Of a stretch of DNA of 64,000 nucleotides, positions 49,085 to 57,872 are shown one piece after another. The stretch lies in contig NZ_QRGO01000001.1 of the NCBI RefSeq assembly GCF_003367195.1, forward strand, positions 1,722,501 to 1,786,500, written 5' to 3'. Both the position numbers and the translations under genes were made by a program. The stretch comes from Undibacter mobilis (lineage in GTDB: Bacteria > Pseudomonadota > Alphaproteobacteria > Rhizobiales > Xanthobacteraceae). Positions within the stretch are counted from its first letter, which is position 1, and each line of letters starts with the position of its first letter. Below the pieces are notes generated by a model, which had not been told where the DNA came from, did no database searches, and saw nothing but the letters and a program-made list of their open reading frames with translations.

Positions 49085-51388
49085 ATGCGTGCGGCGATGC
49101 GGACGGTCATTCTGGGCGGTGGTCCCGGCGGTCTCTATTTTGCGATCTCGCTGAAATTGCGCAATCCCGCCCATGAAGTCGTGGTGATCGAGCGCAACCG
49201 GCCCAACGACACGTTCGGCTGGGGTGTGGTGCTCTCGGCCGACACGCTCGACAATCTCGACGTCAACGACGCCAAGAGCGCAAAAGCGATCCGCGACAGC
49301 TTCGTCTACTGGGATGACATCGCCGTGCACTATCGCGGCGCGACGATGCGCTCGGGCGGCCACGGTTTCTCCGGCGTTGGCCGCATGCGGCTCCTCAATA
49401 TCCTGCAGGAGCGGGCCACCGAACTCGGCGTCGACATCCGCTTCGAAACCGAGGCGCAGCCCCTCGAGGCCTACAAGGACTATGACCTCATCGTCGGTGC
49501 GGACGGCGTGAATTCCCGCGTGCGCGAGGCTTACGCCGACGTATTCAAGCCGAACATCGACGTGCGCGCCTGCAAATATATCTGGCTCGGCACGCACCAG
49601 AAGTTCGACGACGCCTTCACCTTTATCTTCGAAGAGACGGAGCACGGCTGGATCTGGGTGCATGCCTACCAGTTCAATGCCGATACCGCGACCTTCATCG
49701 TCGAATGTTCGGAGGAGACCTGGAAGAAATCCGGCTTCGACACAATGTCGACCGACGAGACCATTGCCCGCTGCGAAAAGATCTTCGCCAAATATCTCAA
49801 CGGCAATGCACTGATGTCCAATGCGCGCCACCTGCGCGGCTCGGCCTGGCTTAACTTCAACCGCGTTCTGTGCGAGCGCTGGTCGGCCGGCAATGTCGTG
49901 CTGCTCGGCGATTCCGCGGCGACCGCGCATTTCTCGATCGGCTCCGGCTCCAAGCTCGCCATGGAGAGCGCGATCGCGCTTGCCAATTACATCGACAGCG
50001 AGCCGGACATGGCCGCCGCCTTTGCGCGCTACGAGGTCGAGCGCCGCACCGAAGTGCTGCGGCTGCAGAGTGCCGCCCGCAACTCGATCGAATGGTTCGA
50101 GGAGGTCGAGCGCTATCTGCATCTCGACCCGGTGCAGTTCAATTATTCGCTGCTCACCCGCTCGCAGCGTATCAGCCACGAGAACCTGCGCGCGCGCGAT
50201 GGCGCCTGGCTGGCCGGCGCCGAAAAGTGGTTCGAGCGGCAGGCGACTGGCGCCGAGCCGAAATCGGCCCGCCGGCCGATGTTCGTTCCGTTCAAGGTGC
50301 GCGGCGTCGAACTGACGAATCGCGTCGTCGTGTCGCCGATGGCGCAGTATCGCGCGGAAGGCGGCATGCCGAGCGACTGGCATCTGGTGCATTACGGCGA
50401 GCGCGCCAAAGGCGGCGCCGGCCTGGTGTTCACCGAGATGACCTGCGTATCGCCGGAAGGCCGCATCACGCCCGGTTGCGCCGGCATGTATGCGCCAGAG
50501 CACGAAGCAGCATGGAAGCGCATCGTCGATTTCGTTCACGGCGAAACCGATGCGAAAATCGCGCTGCAAATCGGCCATGCCGGCCCGAAGGCCTCGACCC
50601 AGCTCGGCTGGGAAGAAAACGAAGAGCCGCTGAAATCCGGCAACTGGCCGATCCTGTCCGCCTCGGCCGTGCCGTGGAGCCCGAACCATCAGACGCCGCG
50701 CGCGGTGACGCGCACCGACATGGACCGGATCCGCGACGACTTCGTCCGCGCCGCCGAGATGGGTGAGCGTGCCGGTTTCGACTGGCTGGAACTGCATTAC
50801 GCCCACGGCTATCTGATGTCGGCCTTCATCACGCCGCTCACCAATACGCGCACCGACGACTACGGCGGCAGCCTGGACAACCGCCTGCGCTTCCCGCTCG
50901 AGGTGTTCCGTGCCGTGCGCAAAGTGTGGCCGGATCACAAGCCGATTTCGGTGCGCATTTCGGCCAATGACTGGGTCGGGCCCAAAGGCATCACGCCGCA
51001 GGACGCGGTCGAGATTTCGCGGATCCTGCATGAGGCCGGCGTCGACATGGTTGATGTCTCCGCGGGCCAGACCTCGCCAGAGTCGAAACCGGTCTATGGC
51101 CGCATGTTTCAAACGCCGTTCTCCGACCGCATCCGCAACGAGGCCGGCGTCGCCACGCTCGCGGTCGGCAATATCTACGAGCCGGATCACGTCAACTCGA
51201 TCCTGATGGCCGGCCGCGCCGATCTCGTCTGTCTGGCGCGCCCGCATCTCGCCAATCCATACTGGACCTTGCACGCCGCGGCCGACGCCAATGACCACGG
51301 CGTCACTTGGCCGAAGCCGTACTGGGGCGGTCGCGACCAGATGTATCGCCTGAAGTCGCGCCCGGACGTGATGACAGGGAAAGTGTAA
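49085..51388 (+). CDS. Bifunctional 2-aminobenzoyl-CoA (or salicylyl-CoA) monooxygenase/reductase
   Basis: Two-domain flavoprotein of 767 residues. Residues 1-375 are a salicylate-hydroxylase-like monooxygenase ([14 protein letters not shown] near residue 10, GADGVNSR near 139, [16 protein letters not shown] near 275). Residues 395-767 are an Old-Yellow-Enzyme-type reductase ([38 protein letters not shown]). This fusion is the hallmark of Azoarcus 2-aminobenzoyl-CoA monooxygenase/reductase, which hydroxylates and then reduces the ring of anthraniloyl-CoA. A 2-aminobenzoate-CoA ligase is in the same operon, favouring that substrate over salicylyl-CoA. GGAG lies upstream of ATG 49085. First gene of a seven-gene operon. 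Confidence 0.92.
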   Translation: MRAAMRTVILGGGPGGLYFAISLKLRNPAHEVVVIERNRPNDTFGWGVVLSADTLDNLDVNDAKSAKAIRDSFVYWDDIAVHYRGATMRSGGHGFSGVGRMRLLNILQERATELGVDIRFETEAQPLEAYKDYDLIVGADGVNSRVREAYADVFKPNIDVRACKYIWLGTHQKFDDAFTFIFEETEHGWIWVHAYQFNADTATFIVECSEETWKKSGFDTMSTDETIARCEKIFAKYLNGNALMSNARHLRGSAWLNFNRVLCERWSAGNVVLLGDSAATAHFSIGSGSKLAMESAIALANYIDSEPDMAAAFARYEVERRTEVLRLQSAARNSIEWFEEVERYLHLDPVQFNYSLLTRSQRISHENLRARDGAWLAGAEKWFERQATGAEPKSARRPMFVPFKVRGVELTNRVVVSPMAQYRAEGGMPSDWHLVHYGERAKGGAGLVFTEMTCVSPEGRITPGCAGMYAPEHEAAWKRIVDFVHGETDAKIALQIGHAGPKASTQLGWEENEEPLKSGNWPILSASAVPWSPNHQTPRAVTRTDMDRIRDDFVRAAEMGERAGFDWLELHYAHGYLMSAFITPLTNTRTDDYGGSLDNRLRFPLEVFRAVRKVWPDHKPISVRISANDWVGPKGITPQDAVEISRILHEAGVDMVDVSAGQTSPESKPVYGRMFQTPFSDRIRNEAGVATLAVGNIYEPDHVNSILMAGRADLVCLARPHLANPYWTLHAAADANDHGVTWPKPYWGGRDQMYRLKSRPDVMTGKV

Positions 51389-52149
51389 TGGCCGCTCTTG
51401 CCGGCAAGCACGCTTTGGTGACAGGCGGCGGCTCCGGCATCGGCGCCGCCATCGCCCGTGCGCTTGCCGCCGAAGGCGCGGCGCTATCACTCGTCGGTCG
51501 CCGCAAGGAGCCGCTCGAAGCGATGGTGAAACAGTTGCCGAAAGCGAGCGCGATCGTTGCCGACATTACCAGCGGTACCGAATGCAAGGCGATGGCCGAG
51601 GCCGCACGCGCTGCGCATGGCGCCATCGATATTGTCGTTGCCAATGCCGGCATGGCGGCGAGCGCGCCTGCGTCACGGATTGACGCCGCGCACTGGCAGC
51701 AGATGATCGGCGTCAACCTCACCGGCGCCTTTAACACTGCGCAGGCCGCGCTCGCCGACGTCACGCGTCAGCCGGGCGGGCGCATTGTCTTCGTTGCGTC
51801 GACCGCCGGCCTCAAGGGCTATTCCTATGTTGCCGCCTATGTCGCCGCCAAGCACGGCGTCATCGGCCTGATGCGTGCGCTCAGCGTCGAACTGGCGGCC
51901 AAGGGTACGACGGTAAACGCCGTATGCCCTGGCTTCACCGACACGCCGCTGCTCGCCGGCGCCGTCGATACCATCATATCCAAGACCGGCCGCAGCGCCG
52001 ATGCCTCGCGCGCCGAATTGGCCAAAGACAATCTGCATGGGCGCCTGATCACGCCCGAGGAAGTGGCGCAGACCGTGCTTTATCTGTGCGTACCGTCCTC
52101 CGGCTCAGTGAACGGCCAGGCCATCGCGGTGACGGGAGGCCCGGTATGA
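51388..52149 (+). CDS. Short-chain dehydrogenase/reductase in the 2-aminobenzoyl-CoA operon
   Basis: SDR of 253 residues. Cofactor motif VTGGGSGIGAAIAR is near residue 12, VANAGMA near 84 and YVAAK near 151 (Tyr-x-x-x-Lys). It ends in a typical [13 protein letters not shown]. The ATG overlaps the monooxygenase stop by one base. It probably acts on the alicyclic hydroxy- or oxo-acyl-CoA formed after ring reduction. Its stop overlaps the MarR start by four bases. Confidence 0.9.
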   Translation: MAALAGKHALVTGGGSGIGAAIARALAAEGAALSLVGRRKEPLEAMVKQLPKASAIVADITSGTECKAMAEAARAAHGAIDIVVANAGMAASAPASRIDAAHWQQMIGVNLTGAFNTAQAALADVTRQPGGRIVFVASTAGLKGYSYVAAYVAAKHGVIGLMRALSVELAAKGTTVNAVCPGFTDTPLLAGAVDTIISKTGRSADASRAELAKDNLHGRLITPEEVAQTVLYLCVPSSGSVNGQAIAVTGGPV

Positions 52150-52625
52150 ACGGTCCGAAGCTGAAGGCGGCCACGCGCCCGCTCAGCAAGCAGCACCTGC
52201 GTTTGTGGCTGCGCCTGCTGCGCGCCGCGCGCCGTATTGAGTCGGAATTGCGCGAGCGCCTCCGCAAGGAATTTGCGATCACGTTGCCGCAGTTCGACGT
52301 CATGGCGGCGCTGGCGCGCAAGGAAGACGGCATGACGATGACCGAGCTGTCGCGCATGCTGATGGTCTCGAACGGCAATGTCACGGGCATCATCGACCGG
52401 CTGACCACCGACAAAGTAGTGCTGCGCCAGGCGCCGGCGAATGATCGCCGCTCTTTCATCGTGCGCTTGACGCCGAAGGGTGCGGCGCAATTCGCCGTGA
52501 TCGCACGCGCCCATGAGGAGTGGGTCGATGAGCTGCTCGCCGATTTCGATGCGGCGCAGACCGAAGACCTTATTGAAATGCTCGGCGGCCTGTCGGCGGA
52601 CCGCCACGGAGGAACGCAGCAATGA
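52146..52625 (+). CDS. MarR family regulator of the 2-aminobenzoyl-CoA operon
   Basis: Regulator of 159 residues. The winged helix is in [27 protein letters not shown] with wing [11 protein letters not shown]. Placed inside the operon with ATGA overlaps at both ends, so it is an autoregulated local repressor by position. Candidate targets are the palindromes at 49011 and 45837. MarR proteins in comparable clusters respond to the aryl-CoA thioester. Confidence 0.92.
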   Translation: MNGPKLKAATRPLSKQHLRLWLRLLRAARRIESELRERLRKEFAITLPQFDVMAALARKEDGMTMTELSRMLMVSNGNVTGIIDRLTTDKVVLRQAPANDRRSFIVRLTPKGAAQFAVIARAHEEWVDELLADFDAAQTEDLIEMLGGLSADRHGGTQQ

Positions 52626-53431
52626 AAATGGCTGATTACAAGCCGCGGCACTTCAACTGGCGCGTCGAGGGCACGGTCGCCGTGATGTCGCTTGACCGTC
52701 CGGAGCGCAAGAACCCGATGACGTTCGAGTCCTACGCGGAAATGCGCGACACCTTCCGCCAACTCAGCTACGCCGACGACATCAAGGCGGTGGTGATCGC
52801 CTCGAACGGCGGCAATTTCTGCTCGGGTGGCGACGTTCACGACATCATCGGCCCGCTGCTCGACAAGGACATGAAGGGCCTGCTCGAATTCACGCGCATG
52901 ACCGGCGATCTGGTCAAGGCGATGAACGCCGCGCCGCAGCCGATCATTTCGGCGGTGGACGGTGTCTGCGTCGGTGCCGGCGCGATGATCGCGCTGTTCT
53001 CCGACATGCGCATCGGCACGCCGGCGGCGAAGACCGCGTTCCTGTTCACGCGTGTGGGCCTCGCCGGCTGCGACATGGGCGCATGCGCCATGTTGCCGCG
53101 TGTCATCGGCCAGGGCCGGGCCGCGGAATTGCTCTACACCGGCCGGGTCATGTCGGCGGACGAAGCCGAGCGCTGGGGCTTCTTCAACAGGCTCACCGAC
53201 GGCGCGCAGCTTGAGGCCGAAGCCCTCAAGTTGGCGCAGCAACTCGTTGCCGGCCCGACTTTCGCGCACATGATGACCAAGACCATGCTGGCGCAGGAAT
53301 GGTCGATGTCGCTGCCGATGGCGATCGAATCTGAGGCGCAGGCGCAGGCGATCTGCATGCAGACACGCGATTTTCGCCGCGCCTACGATGCCTTCGTCGC
53401 CAAGGGCAAGCCGGTATTCGCGGGGGATTGA
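52622..53431 (+). CDS. Enoyl-CoA hydratase family protein
   Basis: Crotonase-fold protein of 269 residues. Oxyanion regions are [15 protein letters not shown] near residue 60 and [21 protein letters not shown] near 114. It overlaps the MarR stop by four bases. It would hydrate or cleave an alicyclic enoyl-CoA or a ring-opened product in the beta-oxidation-like part of the pathway. A palindromic repeat follows before the next gene. Confidence 0.9.
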   Translation: MKMADYKPRHFNWRVEGTVAVMSLDRPERKNPMTFESYAEMRDTFRQLSYADDIKAVVIASNGGNFCSGGDVHDIIGPLLDKDMKGLLEFTRMTGDLVKAMNAAPQPIISAVDGVCVGAGAMIALFSDMRIGTPAAKTAFLFTRVGLAGCDMGACAMLPRVIGQGRAAELLYTGRVMSADEAERWGFFNRLTDGAQLEAEALKLAQQLVAGPTFAHMMTKTMLAQEWSMSLPMAIESEAQAQAICMQTRDFRRAYDAFVAKGKPVFAGD

Positions 53432-53439
53432 TATGAACT

Positions 53440-53511
53440 CCGTTCATTTCCGCGAAAGTGGGAATCCAGCTTTGATCCAATCTGGGTCCCCGTTTTCGCG
53501 GGGGCGAACGG
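53440..53511. repeat. Interspersed palindromic repeat
   Basis: CCGTTC (53440-53445) and GAACGG (53506-53511) bound a 72-base element with an inner CGCGAAAGTGGGAATCCAG paired imperfectly with CCCCGTTTTCGCGGGG. The sequence type (GCGAAAGcGGGAATCCAG) is, from memory, a frequent intergenic repeat in Hyphomicrobiales. It sits inside the operon. Confidence 0.7.
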
Positions 53512-53523
53512 GAGGATGTGACC

Positions 53524-54681
53524 ATGCCCGATAAATCCTTCCTCACCTGGCCGTTCTTCACTGACGCGCACCGCACCTATGCGGCGACCATCGACGGCTG
53601 GGCTCAGGACAAGTTGCAAGCGGTCGATCATCACGACGTCGATACTGCCTGCCGCAAGCTGGTGAAGGCGTTGGGGCAGGGCGGCTTCCTCAAGCACACC
53701 GCGCCGGCAACCGAGCATGACAAGCTCGATGTGCGCACTCTGGCGTTGTCGCGTGAGACTTTGGGGCGCTATTCAGGCCTTGCCGATTTCGCCTTCGCCA
53801 TGCAGGGCCTCGGCGCCGGGCCGATCTCGCTGTTCGGTTCGGCGGATCAGCGCGCAGCGTGGCTACCGAAAACACGGGCCGGCGAAGCCATCGCCGCCTT
53901 TGCGCTGTCGGAAGCGGCGTCGGGCTCCGACGTCGCCAACATCACCACCAGCGCGAAACGTGACGGTGACTCCTACGTCATCGATGGCGAGAAAACTTGG
54001 ATCTCCAATGGCGGCATTGCCGACATGTATGTCGTCTTCGCTCGTACCGGTGAAGCGCCCGGCGCCAAGGGTCTGTCGGCTTTCATCGTCGAAGGCTTCA
54101 ATCCCGGTCTGTCGATCGCCGAACGGCTCGAGGTTATCGCGCCGCATCCTCTCGCGCGCATTGCTTTCAAGGACTGCCGTGTGCCGGTCTCGGCGCTGAT
54201 CGGCAAACCGGGCGATGGCTTCAAGATCGCGATGGCGACGCTCGACGTGTTCCGCACCACGGTCGGCGCCGCCGCGCTCGGCTTTGCCCGCCGCGCACTC
54301 GACGAGACGGTGAAGCGGGCGGGTACACGGCATCTGTTCGGTGCGCCGCTCGGCGAGTTGCAGATGGTGCAGGGACACATCGCCGACATGGCGCTCGATA
54401 TCGACGCTGCGGCGCTGCTGGTTTATCGCGCGGCATGGACCAAGGACATGGGGGCCGCCCGGGTGTCGCGCGAGGCGGCGATGGCCAAGCTGTATGCCAC
54501 CGAGGCTGCGCAGCGCGTGATTGACGCCGCCGTGCAGATTCACGGTGGTGACGGCGTTCGTTCCGGCCATCCGGTCGAGACGCTATATCGCGAGATCCGC
54601 GCGCTGCGCATCTATGAAGGCGCGTCGGATGTTCAGAAGATCATCATCAGCCGGGCAGTCACGACAGTAGCGGAGCGCTAA
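53524..54681 (+). CDS. Acyl-CoA dehydrogenase
   Basis: FAD-dependent acyl-CoA dehydrogenase of 385 residues. Visible signatures are [15 protein letters not shown] near residue 126, [20 protein letters not shown] near 157 and the C-terminal [23 protein letters not shown]; the catalytic Glu is expected in IYEGASD near 366. GGGAGG (53509-53514) precedes ATG 53524. It would introduce or remove a double bond in an alicyclic acyl-CoA intermediate after 2-aminobenzoyl-CoA reduction. Confidence 0.93.
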   Translation: MPDKSFLTWPFFTDAHRTYAATIDGWAQDKLQAVDHHDVDTACRKLVKALGQGGFLKHTAPATEHDKLDVRTLALSRETLGRYSGLADFAFAMQGLGAGPISLFGSADQRAAWLPKTRAGEAIAAFALSEAASGSDVANITTSAKRDGDSYVIDGEKTWISNGGIADMYVVFARTGEAPGAKGLSAFIVEGFNPGLSIAERLEVIAPHPLARIAFKDCRVPVSALIGKPGDGFKIAMATLDVFRTTVGAAALGFARRALDETVKRAGTRHLFGAPLGELQMVQGHIADMALDIDAAALLVYRAAWTKDMGAARVSREAAMAKLYATEAAQRVIDAAVQIHGGDGVRSGHPVETLYREIRALRIYEGASDVQKIIISRAVTTVAER

Positions 54682-54683
54682 GA

Positions 54684-56321
54684 ATGCCCCAGATCAAACT
54701 CGGCCCCACCGCGCACGTGGATACGTTCACGCGCGATAACCTTCCGCCGTTCGAACTGTGGCCCGAGATCCTGCTCGATCGTCCGGAATTCCAGTATCCG
54801 GAGTATCTCAACGCCGCGGTCGAATTGACCGACCGTATGGTCGAGCGTGGCCTCGGCGACAATATCGCGCTCATCGGCAATGGCCGCCGCCGCACGTATA
54901 AGGAACTGACCGACTGGTCGAACCGCCTAGCCCATGCGCTGGTCGAGAATTACGGCGTCAAGCCGGGCAACCGGGTGTTGATCCGCTCCGGCAACAATCC
55001 GGCGCTGGTCGCGGCGTGGCTGGCGGCGACCAAGGCCGGCGCCGTGGTCGTCAATACCATGCCTATGCTGCGCGCGGGCGAACTCGCCAAGATCGTCGAT
55101 AAGGCCGAAATCAGCCTGGCCCTATGCGACAGCCGTATCGCCGACGAACTGATCGCCTGTGCCAAGACCAGCAAGTTTCTCAAGCAGGTGGTTTCCTTCG
55201 ACGGCACGCAGAATCACGACGCCGAACTCGACCGCATCGCGCTCGGCAAGTCGGTGAAGTTCGACGCCGTGAAAACCGGCCGCGACGATGTCGCGCTGCT
55301 CGGTTTCACCTCGGGCACGACCGGCGAGCCCAAGGCGACCATGCATTTCCACCGCGACATTCTGATGATCGCCGATGGCTATGCCCGGGAAGTTCTTAAA
55401 GTGACGCCGGAAGACGTGTTCGTCGGCTCGCCGCCGCTCGCCTTCACCTTCGGTCTCGGCGGTCTGGCGATCTTCCCGCTGCGCTTCGGCGCGGCCGCGA
55501 CGTTGCTGGAGAATGCCTCGCCGCCGAACATGATCCAGATCATTGAAACCTACAAGGCGACCATCTGCTTCACGGCGCCAACGGCCTATCGCGCCATGAT
55601 GGCGGCGATGGACAAGGGCGCTGATCTGTCGTCGCTGCGCATTGCGGTGTCGGCGGGCGAGACCTTGCCGGCGCCGGTGTTCGAGCAGTGGACGACCAAA
55701 ACTGGCAAGCCGATCCTCGACGGTATCGGTTCCACCGAGATGCTGCACATCTTCATTACCAATCGCATGGGCGAGGCGCGGCCAGGCGCGACCGGCAAGC
55801 CGGTCACCGGTTATGTCGCCAAGGTGGTCGACGAAAAGATGAATGAGGTACCACGCGGTGAGATCGGGCGTCTCGCTGTGCGCGGGCCGACCGGCTGCCG
55901 CTATCTCGCCGACAAGCGTCAGACAGCCTATGTGCGTGACGGCTGGAATCTCACCGGCGATACGTTCGTGCAGGACGAGGATGGCTATTTCCACTTCGTC
56001 GCCCGCGCCGACGACATGATCGTCTCGGCTGGCTACAACATCGCCGGCCCGGAGGTCGAGGCGGCGCTGCTGTCGCATCCCGATGTCGCGGAATGCGCCG
56101 TGATCGGCAAGCGCGACGAGGAGCGCGGCGAAGTCGTTGCCGCCTATATTGTGCTGAAAGCCAATGTTGTTGCTGACGATGTGTGCCGCAAGCGTTTGCA
56201 GGACCACGTCAAGGCGACCATCGCACCGTACAAGTATCCGCGTGCGGTCAATTTCGTCGAAGCCTTGCCGAAGACACAGACCGGCAAGATCCAGCGTTTC
56301 AGATTGCGGGAGCAGGTATGA
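54684..56321 (+). CDS. 2-aminobenzoate-CoA ligase (benzoate-CoA ligase family)
   Basis: AMP-forming acyl-CoA ligase of 545 residues. The nucleotide loop is TSGTTGEPKATMHFHRD near residue 210, an adenylation motif GSTEM is near 350, and the catalytic Lys535 lies in TQTGKIQRF. It activates an aromatic acid with ATP and CoA. Close resemblance to 2-aminobenzoate-CoA ligase, plus the bifunctional monooxygenase/reductase in the same operon, points to anthranilate. GGAG precedes the ATG. Its TGA overlaps the RidA start by four bases. Confidence 0.9.
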   Translation: MPQIKLGPTAHVDTFTRDNLPPFELWPEILLDRPEFQYPEYLNAAVELTDRMVERGLGDNIALIGNGRRRTYKELTDWSNRLAHALVENYGVKPGNRVLIRSGNNPALVAAWLAATKAGAVVVNTMPMLRAGELAKIVDKAEISLALCDSRIADELIACAKTSKFLKQVVSFDGTQNHDAELDRIALGKSVKFDAVKTGRDDVALLGFTSGTTGEPKATMHFHRDILMIADGYAREVLKVTPEDVFVGSPPLAFTFGLGGLAIFPLRFGAAATLLENASPPNMIQIIETYKATICFTAPTAYRAMMAAMDKGADLSSLRIAVSAGETLPAPVFEQWTTKTGKPILDGIGSTEMLHIFITNRMGEARPGATGKPVTGYVAKVVDEKMNEVPRGEIGRLAVRGPTGCRYLADKRQTAYVRDGWNLTGDTFVQDEDGYFHFVARADDMIVSAGYNIAGPEVEAALLSHPDVAECAVIGKRDEERGEVVAAYIVLKANVVADDVCRKRLQDHVKATIAPYKYPRAVNFVEALPKTQTGKIQRFRLREQV

Positions 56322-56719
56322 CCATCGAGATTCTTCACCCGCAGGGCTGGGCGCCGGCCAGGGGCTACGCCAACGGTGTGGCTGCTGAAGGCCGTCAGAT
56401 CTTCATCGCCGGCCAGATCGGTTGGAATGAAAAGTGCGAATTCGTCAGTGACGATTTCATCGACCAGGTCGAGCAGGCACTGAAAAACATTGTCGCCGTG
56501 TTGAAGGAAGCCGGCGGCGGGCCGGAGCACTTGGTGCGGCTCACCTGGTATCTCACCGACAAGCGCGAATACGTGTCACGGCTGAGGGAGCTCGGGCAGG
56601 CCTATCGCCGCGTCCTCGGGAAGAATTTTCCGGCCATGTCGGCAATTGTCGTTATGGCGCTGATCGAGGATCGCGCCAAGGTCGAGATCGAGGCGACGGC
56701 GGTCATCCCGGCGCGCTGA
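56318..56719 (+). CDS. RidA-family protein with Met in place of the conserved Arg
   Basis: Protein of 133 residues with the RidA/YjgF fold (GQIGWNE near residue 32, then FPAMSAIVVMALI and VEIEATAV). Typical RidA enzymes hydrolyse enamines or imines to ketones and ammonia and need Arg105 (E. coli numbering) to hold the substrate carboxylate. Here that position is Met107 (FPAMS instead of FPARS), while the Glu near 123 is kept. ATG 56318 overlaps the ligase stop (ATGA), so it is the last member of the operon. A reasonable role is hydrolysis of an enamine CoA ester, which has no free carboxylate. Confidence 0.9.
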   Translation: MTIEILHPQGWAPARGYANGVAAEGRQIFIAGQIGWNEKCEFVSDDFIDQVEQALKNIVAVLKEAGGGPEHLVRLTWYLTDKREYVSRLRELGQAYRRVLGKNFPAMSAIVVMALIEDRAKVEIEATAVIPAR

Positions 56720-56735
56720 GTATAGACTTGTTGAG

Positions 56736-56933
56736 TCAGACGGGCCGCTGTTCCGGCAGATCGGAACTCAGCGCACTCGCAAAGCGGACCTCGGATTCGC
56801 CGTCATTGACGAGCATACGTCGGTAGAGCTGTTCGAGCCGCAGATAGCGTTCGCGGCTTTCGTCGTCGTAAGTCGCCGCCGCAAGCTGTGCGCAAGTATC
56901 AGCCTGGCGCTGCAGGCGTTTTGCGATCGCCAT
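56736..56933 (-). CDS. Small hypothetical protein
   Basis: A 65-residue soluble, helical protein starting MAIAKRLQRQADTCAQLAA and containing DDESRERYLRLEQLYRRML. The strong ribosome site GGAGGGG lies seven bases upstream of ATG 56933. I recall similar short proteins in Bradyrhizobium with no assigned function. It is divergent from nasT and convergent with the RidA gene, 16 bases apart. Confidence 0.7.
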   Translation of the reverse strand: MAIAKRLQRQADTCAQLAAATYDDESRERYLRLEQLYRRMLVNDGESEVRFASALSSDLPEQRPV

Positions 56934-56959
56934 TGTCGATCCCCTCCGCCTCGTGAACT

Positions 56960-56995
56960 GGTGCATTGCAACATCAAAATCGGTGCATTGCAACA
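56960..56995 (+). promoter_or_regulatory. Tandem 14-base repeat, candidate enhancer of the nasT promoter
   Basis: GGTGCATTGCAACA occurs exactly twice (56960-56973 and 56982-56995), 22 bases apart, about two helical turns. Each contains TGCA-T-TGCA. The centres are about 125 and 103 bases upstream of the predicted nasT transcription start, the usual distance for an NtrC-type activator. Confidence 0.55.
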
Positions 56996-57064
56996 GGAAT
57001 TCATCAAGCCGTCATATAGGGGCTAACGCGCTACCGGGGCTTGGGTTCAGGGGGGGGCAGCCGG

Positions 57065-57081
57065 CTGGCATACTCCTTGCT
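57065..57081 (+). promoter_or_regulatory. Sigma-54-type promoter of nasT-nasS
   Basis: CTGGCATA-CTCC-TTGCT: the -24 GG is at 57067-57068 and the -12 GC at 57079-57080, with the exact 12-base interval. The only mismatch in the -24 core is AT for AC. The nasT ATG is 78 bases downstream. Confidence 0.72.
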
Positions 57082-57158
57082 CATTTTTGCGCCGTAGCGT
57101 GCGAAATCGCCGCCTGGGCGAGTAAGTCGGGGCTGGCACGGCATGGAACAGGTCTTGC

Positions 57159-57872
57159 ATGACTGCAATGCGCAAACGTGGAGCTTTGGACCTAAGGGCC
57201 GAGAGGTCGGGCGTCACGGTGGAGAGCGCGTCTGTGGCTGAAATGCAGAAAGGCTCGGATACAGGCTCGCAGCCGCAGGGCGGTTCGCGCGACGCATCGC
57301 TCAAGATCGTCATCGTTGACGAGAGCCCGATCCGTGCTGCGATCCTCGAAGACGGATTGCGCGAGGCCGGCTTTACGCAGGTCCAGCGTATCGAGGAGAC
57401 GCGCAATCTCCTGTCCCGTATCTATGCGCTCGATCCCGACGTCATCCTGATCGATCTGGAAAATCCCAGCCGCGACGAACTCGAGCAGATGTTCCAGATG
57501 AGCCGCATCGTGAAGCGGCCGATCGCGATGTTCGTCGATCAGAGCGATTCCGCTTCGATCCAGGCGTCGGTCGATGCCGGCGTCTCGGCCTATATCGTCG
57601 GCAATCTGCAGAAGGACCGCATCAAGACCATCCTCGACCTTTGCATCTCGCGCTTCAATGCGTTCTCGCGCCTGCAGAGCGAACTCGAGGAAGCCAAGGA
57701 TGCGTTGCAGGAACGCAAGATCATTGATCGCGCCAAGGGCGTGCTGATGAAGGCCAAGGGACTCACTGAGGAGCAGGCCTATTCGCTCATGCGCAAGACG
57801 GCGATGAACGAGAACAAGAAGATCGCCGAAATCGCCCAGTCGGTGCTGACCGCCGCGGAGCTTTTCAAATGA
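57159..57872 (+). CDS. nasT: NasT-type response regulator with ANTAR RNA-binding domain
   Basis: Protein of up to 237 residues. Residues 48-165 are a receiver-like domain (VIVDESPIRAAILEDGL, then LIDLENPSRDE with the Asp). Residues 175-235 are an ANTAR domain (ERKIIDRAKGVLMKAKGLTEEQAYSLMRKTAM), which binds paired hexaloop hairpins and prevents termination. NasT is held inactive by NasS and released when nitrate or nitrite is present. The N terminus is about 40 residues longer than expected, so ATG 57168 or 57243 may be the true start. It overlaps nasS by four bases. A structured leader is found before nrtA at 59208. Confidence 0.9.
   Translation: MTAMRKRGALDLRAERSGVTVESASVAEMQKGSDTGSQPQGGSRDASLKIVIVDESPIRAAILEDGLREAGFTQVQRIEETRNLLSRIYALDPDVILIDLENPSRDELEQMFQMSRIVKRPIAMFVDQSDSASIQASVDAGVSAYIVGNLQKDRIKTILDLCISRFNAFSRLQSELEEAKDALQERKIIDRAKGVLMKAKGLTEEQAYSLMRKTAMNENKKIAEIAQSVLTAAELFK

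Noticed and set aside
48926..51490. 854-residue open frame on the minus strand
   Set aside because: It is the antisense of the bifunctional monooxygenase/reductase, has no recognisable domain and is rich in Arg, His and Asp as expected for a shadow of GC-rich coding DNA.
56960..56995. Start of a CRISPR or longer tandem array
   Set aside because: Only two copies of a 14-base word separated by eight bases; no further repeats.
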